From the NCBI RefSeq assembly GCF_001563265.1, contig NZ_CP005083.1, forward strand, positions 1,801,001 through 1,865,000: a stretch of 64,000 bases of DNA, read 5' to 3'. The notes below the pieces were generated by a model that was not told the origin of the DNA, ran no database searches, and was given only the letters and a program-made list of their open reading frames with translations. This document shows, piece by piece, positions 24,601-36,419 of this stretch. The translations under genes were made by a program, and so were the position numbers. Numbering within the stretch: the first letter of the stretch is position 1; the number at the start of each line of letters is the position of its first letter. This DNA comes from Sphingobium sp. TKS. GTDB lineage: Bacteria; Pseudomonadota; Alphaproteobacteria; Sphingomonadales; Sphingomonadaceae.

Positions 24601-26754
24601 ATGACCGAGAAGCCGACGCTGGATCAATGGGCCACCGCCGCCGCCAAGGAGGTGAAGGGCAAGGACCTGAACTGGGATACTCCCGAGGGGATCACGGTGA
24701 AGCCGCTTTACACGGCGCAGGATGTGACCGTCGATCCGGGCCTTCCCGGCTTCGCGCCGTTCACGCGCGGCGTGCGCGCTTCCATGTATGCGGGGCGTCC
24801 CTGGACCGTCCGCCAATATGCGGGCTTCTCGACCGCCGAGGAATCCAACGCCTTCTATCGCCGCAACCTTGCGGCCGGTCAGAAGGGTCTCAGCGTCGCC
24901 TTCGACCTTGCCACCCATCGCGGCTATGACAGCGACCATCCCCGCGTCGTCGGGGATGTCGGCAAGGCGGGCGTCGCCATCGATACCATCGAGGACATGA
25001 AGATCCTGTTCGACGGCATTCCGCTCGACCAGATGTCCGTCTCCATGACCATGAACGGCGCGGTGATCCCGATCCTGGCCTTCTTCATCGTCGCGGGCGA
25101 GGAGCAAGGGGTCGAGCGCAAGCTGCTGGACGGGACCATTCAGAACGACATTCTGAAGGAGTTCATGGTCCGCAACACCTATATCTACCCGCCCGAACCC
25201 TCGATGCGGATCATCTCGGACATTTTCGGCTATACCAGCCGCGAGATGCCCAAGTTCAACAGCATCTCCATCTCCGGCTATCATATGCAGGAAGCCGGGG
25301 CGACGCAGGTGCAGGAGCTGGCCTTCACCATCGCGGATGGCGCGGAATATGTGCGCTATGGCGTGGCGAGCGGCCTCGATATCGACAAGTTCGCGGGTCG
25401 TTTGAGCTTCTTCTTCGCCATCGGCATGAACTTCTTCATGGAGATCGCCAAGCTGCGCGCCGCGCGCGTGCTGTGGCATCGGGTGATGACGAAGCTGGGC
25501 GCGCAGGACGAGCGCTCCAAGATGCTGCGCACCCATTGCCAGACATCGGGCGTGTCGCTGACCGAGCAGGATCCCTATAACAATGTCATGCGCACCACCA
25601 TCGAGGCGATGGCGGCGATGCTGGGCGGCACGCAGTCGCTGCATACCAACGCGCTGGACGAAGCCATCGCTCTGCCGACCGACTTCTCGGCCCGCATCGC
25701 GCGCAACACGCAGATCGTCATCCAGGAAGAGACCGGCATGTGCAATGTCGTCGATCCGCTGGGCGGCAGCTATTATATCGAGGCGCTGACCCAGCAACTG
25801 GTCGACGCCGCGCAGGAGATCATCGACCGCGTCGAGGCCGAAGGCGGCATGGCGAAGGCGGTCGCGGCCGGCTGGCCCAAGGCGATGATCGAAACCGCCG
25901 CCGCAGCGCGTCAGGCACGCGTCGACCGGGGCGAGGACGTCATCGTCGGCGTCAACAAATATCGGCTTGCCAATGAAGACCTGCTGGAGACGCTGGAGGT
26001 CGATAACACCAAGGTACGCGAGGCCCAGATCGCCCGCATCAACCGGGTCAAGGCGGAGCGTAACGAGGAAGCGTGTCAGGCCGCGCTGGAAGCGCTGCGC
26101 CAAGCCGCGGCCGGTCCGCAGTCGATCGAAAACAACCTCCTCGCCCATGCCGTCGAGGCAGCGCGCGCCCGCGCCACGCTGGGCGAAATCAGCGCCGCCA
26201 TGGAGGACAGCTTCAACCGCTACGGCACGCAGCCGACGCCGGTGAAGGGCGTCTATGGCAAGCCTTATGCGCAGGACAGCCGCTGGAAACAGGTTCTTGA
26301 CGGGGTGCAGGCCGTCGAGCGGCGCCTCGGTCGCAAGCCGAAGATCCTCATCGCCAAGATGGGGCAGGACGGTCATGACCGGGGCGCCAACGTGATCGCG
26401 TCGGCTTTTGGGGACATGGGTTTCGACATCGTGTCGGGTCCGCTGTTCCAGACGCCGGAGGAAACGGTGGTGCTGGCGTTGGAGAGCGGCGTGGACGTGG
26501 TAGGCGCTTCGTCGCTTGCCGCAGGACATAAGACGCTCATTCCCGACCTCATCAAGCAGCTTCGGGAAAAGGGCCGCAACGACATCAAGGTGATTGCGGG
26601 CGGTGTCATCCCGCCGCAGGATTATGACTATCTCCGTGACGCGGGCGTTCAGGGGATTTATGGACCGGGCTCCAACGTCGTGGAATGCGCCGCCGATGTG
26701 CTGCGCCTCCTCGGCCACAACATGCCCCCGGCGGGGCTAGAGGAAGCCGCATAA
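24601..26754 (+). CDS. scpA: Methylmalonyl-CoA mutase, single-chain type
   Basis: A 717-residue adenosylcobalamin enzyme that rearranges (2R)-methylmalonyl-CoA to succinyl-CoA. The N-terminal TIM-barrel substrate domain includes [11 protein letters not shown] and the acyl-CoA groove. The C-terminal B12 domain has the [11 protein letters not shown] motif that supplies the cobalt-ligating His, and later GGVIPPQDY. The length fits the large catalytic subunit acting as a homodimer; no small subunit gene is present. No MeaB-type chaperone gene or cobalamin riboswitch is visible nearby. Its stop overlaps the bioB start (TAATG). Confidence 0.96.
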   Translation: MTEKPTLDQWATAAAKEVKGKDLNWDTPEGITVKPLYTAQDVTVDPGLPGFAPFTRGVRASMYAGRPWTVRQYAGFSTAEESNAFYRRNLAAGQKGLSVAFDLATHRGYDSDHPRVVGDVGKAGVAIDTIEDMKILFDGIPLDQMSVSMTMNGAVIPILAFFIVAGEEQGVERKLLDGTIQNDILKEFMVRNTYIYPPEPSMRIISDIFGYTSREMPKFNSISISGYHMQEAGATQVQELAFTIADGAEYVRYGVASGLDIDKFAGRLSFFFAIGMNFFMEIAKLRAARVLWHRVMTKLGAQDERSKMLRTHCQTSGVSLTEQDPYNNVMRTTIEAMAAMLGGTQSLHTNALDEAIALPTDFSARIARNTQIVIQEETGMCNVVDPLGGSYYIEALTQQLVDAAQEIIDRVEAEGGMAKAVAAGWPKAMIETAAAARQARVDRGEDVIVGVNKYRLANEDLLETLEVDNTKVREAQIARINRVKAERNEEACQAALEALRQAAAGPQSIENNLLAHAVEAARARATLGEISAAMEDSFNRYGTQPTPVKGVYGKPYAQDSRWKQVLDGVQAVERRLGRKPKILIAKMGQDGHDRGANVIASAFGDMGFDIVSGPLFQTPEETVVLALESGVDVVGASSLAAGHKTLIPDLIKQLREKGRNDIKVIAGGVIPPQDYDYLRDAGVQGIYGPGSNVVECAADVLRLLGHNMPPAGLEEAA

Positions 26755-27752
26755 TGACCACCACTGCTCGCACTGACTGGACCCGCGACGAGATCGCCGC
26801 GCTGTTCGACCTGCCCTTCAACGACCTGATGTTCGAGGCGCAGTTGATCCATCGTGCGAACTTCCCGCGCAATGAAGTGCAGCTTTCGACCCTGCTGTCG
26901 ATCAAGACGGGCGGCTGCCCGGAAGATTGCGGCTATTGCAGCCAGTCGACCGAGGCGGAAAGCGGCCTCAAAGCCACCAAGCTGATGGACGTGCAGGCCG
27001 TGCTTCAGGCGGCGGCGCAGGCCAAGGATCATGGTTCGGGCCGTTTCTGCATGGGCGCGGCGTGGCGCAATCCCAAGGAACGGGACATGCCCAAGCTCAT
27101 CGAAATGGTGAAGGGCGTTCGCCAGATGGGCATGGAAACCTGCATGACGCTGGGCATGCTGTCGTCGGATCAGGCGAAGCAACTCGCGGATGCAGGGCTG
27201 GATTATTACAACCACAATATCGACACCTCGCCGGAAAATTACGCCAACGTCATCACCACCCGGACCTTTGAGGACCGGATCGAGACGCTGGAAAATGTCC
27301 GCGACGCCGGTATCAATGTATGCTGCGGCGGGATCGTTGGCATGGGTGAGACGCGCTCGGATCGCATCGGCTTCCTCCATGCGCTCGCCACCATGCCGCA
27401 TCCCGAAAGCGTGCCGATCAACGCGCTGGTGCCGGTGGCCGGGACCGTGCTGGGCGACATGCTCAAGGACACGCCGCTTGGCCGTATCGACGAGGTGGAG
27501 TTCGTCCGCACTGTCGCGGTCGCGCGGATCGTCATGCCGCGCTCGATGGTGCGGCTCTCCGCCGGACGCGAGAGCATGAGCGAAGCCTGTCAGGCGCTCT
27601 GTTTCATGGCGGGCGCGAACAGCATCTTCACCGGCGACAAGCTGCTGACGGCGGCCAATGCCGGGGATGACAAGGACGCCGCTCTGCTCGGCAAGCTGGG
27701 CCTGACGCCGATGATGGCGCAGCCGCACGGGCATCTGGAAGCGGCTGAATAA
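26754..27752 (+). CDS. bioB: Biotin synthase
   Basis: A 332-residue radical-SAM enzyme that inserts sulfur into dethiobiotin. The 4Fe-4S motif is in [13 protein letters not shown] (CxxxCxxC). The 2Fe-2S ligand region includes [18 protein letters not shown] and [12 protein letters not shown], as in the family. The ATG overlaps the mutase stop, so translation is coupled; earlier in-frame starts lie inside the mutase gene. No other biotin genes (bioA, F or D) are here. Its placement just before pccA, whose product carries biotin, suggests cofactor supply is coregulated with the carboxylase. Confidence 0.96.
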   Translation: MTTTARTDWTRDEIAALFDLPFNDLMFEAQLIHRANFPRNEVQLSTLLSIKTGGCPEDCGYCSQSTEAESGLKATKLMDVQAVLQAAAQAKDHGSGRFCMGAAWRNPKERDMPKLIEMVKGVRQMGMETCMTLGMLSSDQAKQLADAGLDYYNHNIDTSPENYANVITTRTFEDRIETLENVRDAGINVCCGGIVGMGETRSDRIGFLHALATMPHPESVPINALVPVAGTVLGDMLKDTPLGRIDEVEFVRTVAVARIVMPRSMVRLSAGRESMSEACQALCFMAGANSIFTGDKLLTAANAGDDKDAALLGKLGLTPMMAQPHGHLEAAE

Positions 27753-27855
27753 TTCAACACACATGCCGGTGGCTGCCTGCTCTCTTCAGGAAGGCGGACA
27801 TCGGCAACTCAGCCCAAATGGGCCGAGAGGAATAGGACTGGGGCAAGGATAGATA

Positions 27856-29856
<2,001 letters not shown>

Positions 29857-29943
29857 TCCGGCCATCTTGTTTTGGGTGAGGTCGAAGAGGTGGCGTCGCA
29901 GCCTCTCTCGACTTTGCCTGATGGTCGGCATTAGCATGCCGGC

Positions 29944-30315
29944 ATGCACCTGAACCACGATCCTGCGGCAGCGGCCGCTGACATCATCGGCTTCGACGAT
30001 TTTCTGAACGTCGATATCCGGGTCGGCACGATCCTCTCGGCCGAGCCTTATCCGGAAGCGCGGAAGCCCGCCTATAAGTTGTTGATCGATTTCGGGCCGG
30101 GGATCGGACGGAAAAAGTCGAGCGCGCAGATCACCGAACATTATGCGTTGGAGGATTTGCCCGGACGGCAGGTTGCCGCTGTCGTCAACTTTCCGCCGCG
30201 CCAGATCGGCAAATTCCTGTCCGAAGTGCTGACGCTCGGCTTTGCGGACGAGGCAGGGGCGGTGGTGCTGTTTGCGCCTGATCGGATGGTGCCGGACGGG
30301 TCGCGGTTGTTTTGA
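29944..30315 (+). CDS. csaA: CsaA-type tRNA-binding/chaperone protein
   Basis: A 123-residue single-domain OB-fold protein of the CsaA/Trbp111 family. The core FLNVDIRVGTILSAEPYPEARKP, then FG and KKSSAQITEHY, is characteristic, and it ends in VVLFAPDRMVPDGSRLF. Such dimeric proteins bind tRNA and have been proposed to help protein export in Bacillus. It lies 87 bases after pccA on the same strand; an imperfect hairpin (GTCGAAGAGG/CCTCTCTCGAC near 29881) intervenes. It converges with radC. Confidence 0.9.
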   Translation: MHLNHDPAAAAADIIGFDDFLNVDIRVGTILSAEPYPEARKPAYKLLIDFGPGIGRKKSSAQITEHYALEDLPGRQVAAVVNFPPRQIGKFLSEVLTLGFADEAGAVVLFAPDRMVPDGSRLF

Positions 30316-30323
30316 GGGGATGG

Positions 30324-30339
30324 CGGAAATGATGTCCGC
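30324..30339. repeat. REP-family core copy (16-mer shared with 57845-57860)
   Basis: CGGAAATGATGTCCGC occurs here and identically at 57845-57860. Both copies lie between convergent genes and are followed by related C-rich sequence (CCACCC...TTT). It is itself a short palindrome (GCGGA/TCCGC). It is probably part of a dispersed REP family and may act as a bidirectional terminator. Confidence 0.5.
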
Positions 30340-30373
30340 AACCCACCCTTTCAGGTCAAGCGAGACGCGATCT

Positions 30374-31111
30374 CTAAATCAACCCCTTGGCGCGCAGGCT
30401 GCTATGTCCCTGCGATCCGATGATGATATGGTCATGCACCGCGATGTTCAGCCTTTTGCCTGCCTCGGCGATCTGACGGGTAATCTCTATATCCTGGCGG
30501 CTGGGTTCCGGTGAACCGCTGGGATGATTATGCACCAGGATCAACGCCGCTGAACCGAGGTCGATAGCGCGTCGGATAACCTCCCGAGTATAGATCGCCG
30601 CCTGGTCGATCGATCCGTCACCCATATGTTCGTCGCGAATCAGCATGTTGCGGCTGTTGAGATGCAGCACCCGCACCCGTTCCACCGTCAGAAAGGCCAT
30701 GTCGGCGCGCAGATAGTCCAGCAACGCCTGCCAACTCGCCAGCACCGGCTTTTCCGCCACCTCATTCCGCAGCGTCCGCAGCATCGTCGCCTGGACGATC
30801 TTGATCGCGGCTATGCTGGTGTCACCCATGCCGGGGACGCGGGCGATCGCCTGCCAATCTGCCGTCATAAGGCTTCCGATCCCGCCAAATTCCCGCAGCA
30901 GCGCCTTGGCCAGCGGCTTGGTATCGCGGCGCGGTATGGCGAGCGCGAGCAGATATTCGATCAACTCATGGTCGTGCAGCGCCTCGCCGCCGCTGTCCGC
31001 CAGCTTCTGGCGCAGCCTCGCGCGATGCCCTGCGCCGTCATGGGCGGTCTTCAAATCCTTTTCCGGCAATATCTTATCCGTCCCCCGTTCGCGGAGCGCG
31101 ACGCTATTCAT
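30374..31111 (-). CDS. radC: RadC family protein (JAB/MPN domain)
   Basis: A 245-residue RadC-type protein with an N-terminal UPF0758 helical part including a helix-hairpin-helix (IARVPGMGDTSIAAIK), then a JAMM/MPN domain (about 120-245) with the metal motif ILVHNHPSG and later D. The family was named for DNA repair, but that role is disputed; the JAMM fold suggests a metalloprotease-like or nuclease activity. I start it at ATG 31111; TTG 31129 in frame is possible, and neither has a clear ribosome site. Confidence 0.88.
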   Translation of the reverse strand: MNSVALRERGTDKILPEKDLKTAHDGAGHRARLRQKLADSGGEALHDHELIEYLLALAIPRRDTKPLAKALLREFGGIGSLMTADWQAIARVPGMGDTSIAAIKIVQATMLRTLRNEVAEKPVLASWQALLDYLRADMAFLTVERVRVLHLNSRNMLIRDEHMGDGSIDQAAIYTREVIRRAIDLGSAALILVHNHPSGSPEPSRQDIEITRQIAEAGKRLNIAVHDHIIIGSQGHSSLRAKGLI

Positions 31112-31208
31112 TGCGCATTTATCGAGCAAGGATATTTAGGGGTGATCGGACGTTGTGCAGGCGTTACGGACTTAACAGCGCGTTTGAAAGCCGGGGTTGG
31201 CCATAGGC

Positions 31209-34200
31209 ATGGATGATGAAGACGGCGAAAAGGAGATTCGCCGGGGCTGGCTCCGCTGGCTTGGAGTGGGGACGGGATCGCTCGTGCTGGTCCTGGCCGC
31301 GCTATGGACGCAGCGCGCGCCCATAACCGAAAATTTCATCAGCCGCGAACTCAACAGGCGCGGGGTGGAAGGCAGCTATGACCTGACGAATATCGGCCTG
31401 CGCACCCAGCGTATCGAGAATATCGTGCTGGGCAATCCCGCCCGTCCCGATCTGACTGCGCGCTGGGTGGAGGTCGACATTGCCTTCACCGGGCTGACGC
31501 CGCAGGTGGCGGCGGTACGGGCCGGGGGCGTCCGGATGCGCGGTTCGCTGCGCAATGGCGCCCTGAACCTGGGAGAGATCGACAAGTTCCGTGATCCCCG
31601 GTCCACAGCGCCGTTCAGCCTGCCGGACATCGTGCTCGGGTTGAAGGATGCGCGGCTGCGGCTGGATACCGACGCGGGGCCTGTCGGCATGCAGATCGAC
31701 GGCCAGGGGAATTTGCGGTCGGGTTTTCGCGGCAGGCTGGCGGCGGCGATGCCGAATGCCGGAAGCAAGAGTTGCGGCCTGGCCGATATGCGGGCGATGC
31801 TGGATGTCGCGATGCGGGATGGACGTCCTCACCTCTCCGGGCCGGTGCGCGGTCAGGCGCTGGCCTGCCGCGATGCAGGCACGGCCATGGCGAAACCGGC
31901 GGCGGATGTGGATGTCTGGCTGGGCAAGGCGCTGGACCGCTGGAGTGGCCATGTCGATCTGGCGGGTGAGGCGCTCAAATCCAACGGCATGGTCCTGGCG
32001 CAGCCTTCGGGCCGGATCGATTTCGACGGGACGGCCGCGGTGACGGCGGGAAGGGCGCGAATCAAGGCGGCCGCGCTGTCGGCGGCGGGCGCCCTGGCCG
32101 GGCCCGCCGATCTCCAGGGCGCCTGGCATGTCGGCAAGGATGGGGCGGCTCTGCAAGGGCGTCTGTCGGCCCGGCAATTGCGTCTGGCCGGGAGAGATCC
32201 CCTGGCCGGGGCGCGCGAATCGACAGCAGGGACGCCGGTAGAGCCGCTTGCGGCGCGGCTGGCCGATGCCGTGCGGCGGGCGGGTGAGGATAATGTCCTG
32301 CAAACTACCCTGGCCTTCGCTCAGCGCGGGAAGGGCGGCAGTCTGGTCCTGACCGACACCCGCTTTTTGGCACGCAGCGGTGCGCGGGCGACGATTCCGG
32401 GTGACGGACGCGTAACGATCGGCTGGCCGGGCAAGGGTGGCATGGCGATCGACTGGGCGCTTGACGGCGCGGTCACGACGGAAGGCGGCGGACTGCCCAA
32501 GGCGGCGTTGCGGCTGGGGCGGCGGCCGGGCGGCGGTTTTGGTGGGCAATTGTTCCTCGAACCCTATGCGGCGGGTGAAGCCAAATTGTCGCTCGAGCCA
32601 GTGCACTTCGTCGCCGGACCAAGGGGGGACACGCGATTCTCCACCACGGTGCGGCTCGACGGGCCGCTTCCGGGTGGACGGCTGCGGGGACTGGTGGCGC
32701 CGGTCGAGGGGCGATGGAGCGCCGATGGCTCGTTGGCGGTCAATCCGCATTGCGTGCCGGTCTCCCTGATTGATGCGCGCTATGGCAGTTTCTCGCTCGG
32801 GCGAGCCCGGCAGACCCTATGCCCGATCGGTCAAGGGCCGCTATTCGCTGCCGGACCTTCCGGCGTGCGGGGTGGCGCGGAAATCCGCAATCTGGCTCTG
32901 GCGGGCAAGAGCGGCGACAGTCCGATGCGCCTTACCGCCGACCGGGCGCGGATCGCCATCGGGCGGGAAGGTTTTGCGATCGCCAACGCCGATCTGTCTA
33001 TCGGATCAGGGGAAGCGCCGGTTCGGCTGACCGCCGCGACGCTGGAAGGCAAGGTCGCGGGCAAGGGCTTTGGCGGCACTCTGACGGGCGTGGGTGGCAG
33101 GATCGGCGCTGTGCCGCTGATCGTCGAAAATGGCGCCGGTCAATGGAGCTTCGCAGCCGGAGCGCTCAAGCTGGCGGCAGGGCTGACGGTCCGCGACGCG
33201 CAGTCCCCGGGGCGGTTCGAGCCGCTGAAAGTGCCCGATTTCGCGCTGACGCTGAAGGATGGGCGGATCGCGGCGACAGGCTCGTTGCGGGCGCCGCGCA
33301 ATGATGGCCTGGTCGCCCGGGCCGTGATTTCGCATGATCTGGGCAGCGGGAAGGGCAAGGCCGATCTGGCCGTGCCTGGCTTGTCCTTTGGTCCGGCCTT
33401 GCAGCCGGAGGATGTGACCCGGTTGGCGCTCGGCGTGGTGGCCAATGTGACGGCGATGGTCAGCGGAGAGGGGCATATCCGCTGGGACGGCACACATGTG
33501 ACCAGCGACGGCCGGTTCCGCACCGATAACGCCAATTTGGCTGCCGCCTTCGGTCCTGTCGAGGGATTGTCCGGAGAATTGCACTTCACCGATCTGCTCG
33601 GCCTGGTCAGCGCGCCGGGGCAGGAGATGCGAATCAGGGTCGTCAATCCGGGTGTGGAGGTGCGCGATGGCGTAGTGCGCTATCGGCTGGAGGCCGGGCA
33701 GAAGGTGCGGATCGAAGGCGGCGGCTGGCCCTTTTCAGGCGGGCAACTGGTGCTTTTGCCGACCACCATGGATTTCAGCGCGGATGTCGACCGTTATCTG
33801 ACTTTCCGGGTCATCGGACTGGATGCGGGAGCCTTCATCCAGGCGATGGACCTCAAGAATATCTCCGCGACAGGCACGTTCGACGGCATCATGCCTCTGA
33901 TCTTCAACGCGCAGGGCGGGCGCGTGGCGGGCGGTGTATTGACCGCCCGTCAGCAGGGCATGCCGCCCCTGATGATGCCCGAGGGAGTCTTGCCCGTGAT
34001 TCCCTGCGATCCCACGCGCCAGTCGGGGACATTGTCCTATGTCGGGCCGGTGTCGAACGAGCAACTGGGCGCAATGGGGCGGCTGGCCTTCGATGCGCTC
34101 AAGAATCTCCAATATAAATGCCTCACCATATTGATGGACGGTGCGCTGGACGGCGAGATGGTGACGAATGTCGTCTTCAATGGCGTCAATCGCGGACAGA

Positions 34201-34445
34201 TCGGTGGAGCGCCCGCAGGTCTGGCGCGCAATTTCACGGGCTTGCCCTTCATCTTCAACGTGCGGATCGCGGCGCCCTTCCGCGGGCTGCTGGGGACGGC
34301 GCAGTCCTTCATCGACCCATCAACGCTCATACAAAACAGCATTGGCGACCAGATGCAGGAGAAGATGCGCCTGAAAATGGGTGAGGGCGGGGTTGCAGTT
34401 CAGCCTGCCGAAAGCGAAACTATGCGAAACGGGGAGCAGAAATGA
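31209..34445 (+). CDS. ydbH: YdbH-family intermembrane phospholipid transport protein
   Basis: A protein of about 1078 residues with one N-terminal transmembrane helix (WLRWLGVGTGSLVLVLAAL) and a long repetitive beta-rich region rich in Gly and Ala, ending in a conserved C-terminal part (IMPLIFNAQGGRVAGG...LSYVGPV). This is the AsmA-like YdbH architecture: a hydrophobic-groove bridge between inner and outer membrane. In E. coli YdbH works with YnbE and YdbL, and homologues of both follow here with 4-base overlaps. I chose ATG 31209; TTG 31197 abuts the only ribosome-site-like GGGG. Confidence 0.85.
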   Translation: MDDEDGEKEIRRGWLRWLGVGTGSLVLVLAALWTQRAPITENFISRELNRRGVEGSYDLTNIGLRTQRIENIVLGNPARPDLTARWVEVDIAFTGLTPQVAAVRAGGVRMRGSLRNGALNLGEIDKFRDPRSTAPFSLPDIVLGLKDARLRLDTDAGPVGMQIDGQGNLRSGFRGRLAAAMPNAGSKSCGLADMRAMLDVAMRDGRPHLSGPVRGQALACRDAGTAMAKPAADVDVWLGKALDRWSGHVDLAGEALKSNGMVLAQPSGRIDFDGTAAVTAGRARIKAAALSAAGALAGPADLQGAWHVGKDGAALQGRLSARQLRLAGRDPLAGARESTAGTPVEPLAARLADAVRRAGEDNVLQTTLAFAQRGKGGSLVLTDTRFLARSGARATIPGDGRVTIGWPGKGGMAIDWALDGAVTTEGGGLPKAALRLGRRPGGGFGGQLFLEPYAAGEAKLSLEPVHFVAGPRGDTRFSTTVRLDGPLPGGRLRGLVAPVEGRWSADGSLAVNPHCVPVSLIDARYGSFSLGRARQTLCPIGQGPLFAAGPSGVRGGAEIRNLALAGKSGDSPMRLTADRARIAIGREGFAIANADLSIGSGEAPVRLTAATLEGKVAGKGFGGTLTGVGGRIGAVPLIVENGAGQWSFAAGALKLAAGLTVRDAQSPGRFEPLKVPDFALTLKDGRIAATGSLRAPRNDGLVARAVISHDLGSGKGKADLAVPGLSFGPALQPEDVTRLALGVVANVTAMVSGEGHIRWDGTHVTSDGRFRTDNANLAAAFGPVEGLSGELHFTDLLGLVSAPGQEMRIRVVNPGVEVRDGVVRYRLEAGQKVRIEGGGWPFSGGQLVLLPTTMDFSADVDRYLTFRVIGLDAGAFIQAMDLKNISATGTFDGIMPLIFNAQGGRVAGGVLTARQQGMPPLMMPEGVLPVIPCDPTRQSGTLSYVGPVSNEQLGAMGRLAFDALKNLQYKCLTILMDGALDGEMVTNVVFNGVNRGQIGGAPAGLARNFTGLPFIFNVRIAAPFRGLLGTAQSFIDPSTLIQNSIGDQMQEKMRLKMGEGGVAVQPAESETMRNGEQK

Positions 34446-34630
34446 AGAAGCGAACGATCATGACGGCGGGTTTCGCCGGTTTGGCTCTGGGGGGCTGCAT
34501 CCAGGTGAAGGCCCCGGACAAGCCGATCGAAATCAACCTCAATGTGAAGATACAGCAGGAAGTCGTCGTCCGCCTGCAGCGCGATGCGCAGGATTTGATC
34601 CAGAATAACCCGGAGTTGTTCCCGCAATGA
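34442..34630 (+). CDS. ynbE: YnbE-family outer-membrane lipoprotein
   Basis: A 62-residue lipoprotein. The signal peptide ends in LALGGC (Cys19), and the mature part is about 43 residues with the family's IEINLNVKIQQEVVVRLQRD strand-turn pattern. In E. coli, YnbE stacks onto YdbH to complete a phospholipid path to the outer membrane. It overlaps both the ydbH-like gene and the next gene by 4 bases, so all three are translationally coupled. Confidence 0.88.
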   Translation: MKKRTIMTAGFAGLALGGCIQVKAPDKPIEINLNVKIQQEVVVRLQRDAQDLIQNNPELFPQ

Positions 34631-35028
34631 CACGCAAGTTTTTGATGATCGCCGCCTCTGCCGCGGTCGCGCTGGCGACCGGGCTGGTCATGACCTCTCC
34701 GGCGCGCGCGCAGTCGGGCGTCGTCGCTGCCGCCATGGCGTCGGGCGCGGTGGGCGAACAGGCCGACGGCTATCTCGGCATTGCCGGTTCGGTGAGCGAC
34801 GCGGTGCGTTCGGAAGTCGAATCGATCAATATCAAGCGCCGGGCCGTTTATACGGACCTGGCAGGCAAGCGTGGCGTGACGGTGCAGGATGTCGCCGCCG
34901 CGACTGGATGCCAGACGCTCAGCAGCCGGGTGAAGCAGGGTCAGGTCTACCGCATCGGCGCCGGTGCGTGGCAGACCAAGGGGGCCGGGCCGATCGCATT
35001 GCCCTCCTATTGCGCGACGGCTGGCTGA
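34627..35028 (+). CDS. ydbL: YdbL-family periplasmic protein (DUF1318)
   Basis: A 133-residue protein with a clear signal peptide (hydrophobic about 5-24, cleavage near ARA-QS) followed by a DUF1318 domain: AMASGAVGEQADGYLGI, then VNxKRRAVYTDLAGKRGVTVQDVAAATGC. The family partner in E. coli modulates YdbH-YnbE assembly. Two or three cysteines occur in the C-terminal part. It is the last gene of the three-gene set; an ATP synthase operon promoter follows about 70 bases later. Confidence 0.88.
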   Translation: MTRKFLMIAASAAVALATGLVMTSPARAQSGVVAAAMASGAVGEQADGYLGIAGSVSDAVRSEVESINIKRRAVYTDLAGKRGVTVQDVAAATGCQTLSSRVKQGQVYRIGAGAWQTKGAGPIALPSYCATAG

Positions 35029-35096
35029 TTTCCGCCGCGCTAGTGGACTTTTGACCCAGCTTCGTCTGGACGGGAAATTCTCCTGCCCATCGACGG

Positions 35097-35125
35097 TTGA
35101 CACTCCCGAAAGCCCTTTCTAAACG
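35097..35125 (+). promoter_or_regulatory. Putative promoter of the F0 ATP synthase operon
   Basis: TTGACA (35097-35102) and TAAACG (35120-35125) are spaced by 17 bases, and the start site would lie near 35132, about 74 bases before atpI. The -35 is perfect; the -10 is weak. It lies in the 177-bp gap after ydbL, which holds no gene. Confidence 0.5.
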
Positions 35126-35205
35126 GGCCGCGCCTTGACGGGTGCAGCCGCAAGCGCCATGCCGCCTGACGTTGGGTTTGAAAGCCTTAACGGAAAGGAT
35201 GGTCG

Positions 35206-35529
35206 ATGGCGGCGGATGTACCGGGGCAGGACCCGGCGGGGGAAGATGCGCGGATCACTTCTTTGGAGGAGCGGATCGCGCAGGCCGAACACGCCGAAAA
35301 GGTCAGACAGGGGACACAGGTGCAACAGGCGGACGATGGGTCGCGCCTGGGCAACAGGGTTCTCGCGGAGCTGATCGGCGGTCTTGCTGGCGGTGCTGTG
35401 GTTGGTGGGACTCTGGACTACTTTCTGCGGACATCCCCATGGCTCCTGTTGGCATTCCTCGGTCTTGGGATCGTGGCGGCGTTCAGGAACATCATCAGAT
35501 TGACGACGACGAAGCGTCCCGACCAATAG
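35206..35529 (+). CDS. atpI: ATP synthase assembly protein AtpI
   Basis: A 107-residue AtpI/AtpZ-type protein. A soluble acidic start (EERIAQAEHAEK) is followed by two transmembrane helices, LIGGLAGGAVVGGTLDYFL and LLLAFLGLGIVAAFRNI. It helps build the c-ring and may carry Mg2+. GGAAAGGATGG precedes the ATG. It leads the F0 operon (atpI, B, E, F', F), the usual alphaproteobacterial order, with the F1 genes elsewhere. Confidence 0.9.
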   Translation: MAADVPGQDPAGEDARITSLEERIAQAEHAEKVRQGTQVQQADDGSRLGNRVLAELIGGLAGGAVVGGTLDYFLRTSPWLLLAFLGLGIVAAFRNIIRLTTTKRPDQ

Positions 35530-35577
35530 GGACGCTTTTGTCTTAGTCCGAATGCAATGACGTTACAGGGGTCCAGC

Positions 35578-36363
35578 GTGGCACAATCCGGCAAAATCGA
35601 TCCGATGCACCAGTTTGCGATCGAACCGCTGTTCGGTACGGATCATCTGTCGTTGGGCGGCTTCAACATCGCCTTCACCAACAGCGCGCTCTATATGGTG
35701 GCCGCCGCCGTGGTGTTGTGGATCTTCGTCGTCGGCGGGATGAAGCGGGAACTGGTCCCCGGCCGTTGGCAGATGGCGGTCGAATATATGACCGGCTTCA
35801 TCAAGAGCCTGCTGATCGCCAATGTGGGTGAGGGCGGCAAGAAGTACATTCCTTACGTCTTCTCGCTGTTCATGTTCATCCTGTTGGCGAACCTGCTCGG
35901 CCTGCTGCCGCTGGGCTTGGTCGGCCTGCACCCCTTCACCTTCACCAGCCATTTCACCGCGACCGGCGTGCTCGCGATCATGAGCTTCTCGATCGTGCTG
36001 GGGGTTGGCTTCTGGAAGCATGGGCTCCACTTCTTCTCGCTGTTCGTGCCGCACGGCACGCCCCTGCCGATGATCCCGGTCATTTTCCCGATCGAGCTGA
36101 TCTCGTTCATGGTGCGTCCGTTCAGCCTTGGTCTGCGACTGTTCGTTGCAATGACCGCCGGTCACGTCCTGCTCAAGGTGCTGGCGGGCTTCGTCATCAA
36201 CGCATCGAACGCGGGCGTCGGCTATGGCCTCACGGTCGGCAGCGCCAGCTTCATCCTTATGATCGGCATCAGCGCCCTGGAAGTGCTGGTGGCGGTGATC
36301 CAGGCCTATGTGTTCGCGCTGTTGACCTCGGTCTACATCAACGATGCCGAAAACCTGCACTAA
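35578..36363 (+). CDS. atpB: F0F1 ATP synthase subunit a
   Basis: A 261-residue proton-channel subunit with five to six transmembrane helices. The essential Arg lies in RPFSLGLRLFVAMTAGHV, and the C-terminal GISALEVLVAVIQAYVFALL helix has the conserved Gln/Glu residues. GTG 35578, with AGGGG 7 bases upstream, fits the family N-terminus (M-AQSGKIDPMHQF) better than ATG 35557. It passes protons to and from the c-ring. It lies 48 bases after atpI. Confidence 0.94.
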   Translation: MAQSGKIDPMHQFAIEPLFGTDHLSLGGFNIAFTNSALYMVAAAVVLWIFVVGGMKRELVPGRWQMAVEYMTGFIKSLLIANVGEGGKKYIPYVFSLFMFILLANLLGLLPLGLVGLHPFTFTSHFTATGVLAIMSFSIVLGVGFWKHGLHFFSLFVPHGTPLPMIPVIFPIELISFMVRPFSLGLRLFVAMTAGHVLLKVLAGFVINASNAGVGYGLTVGSASFILMIGISALEVLVAVIQAYVFALLTSVYINDAENLH

Positions 36364-36419
36364 GAATTTCCGTTAGTTCCTCAACGTTTGACTAGAGTTT
36401 AGAAAAGGGAGTTTACGAC

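Noticed and set aside
24568..26718. A 716-codon open frame antisense to methylmalonyl-CoA mutase
   Set aside because: A shadow of the mutase gene with no recognisable protein features.
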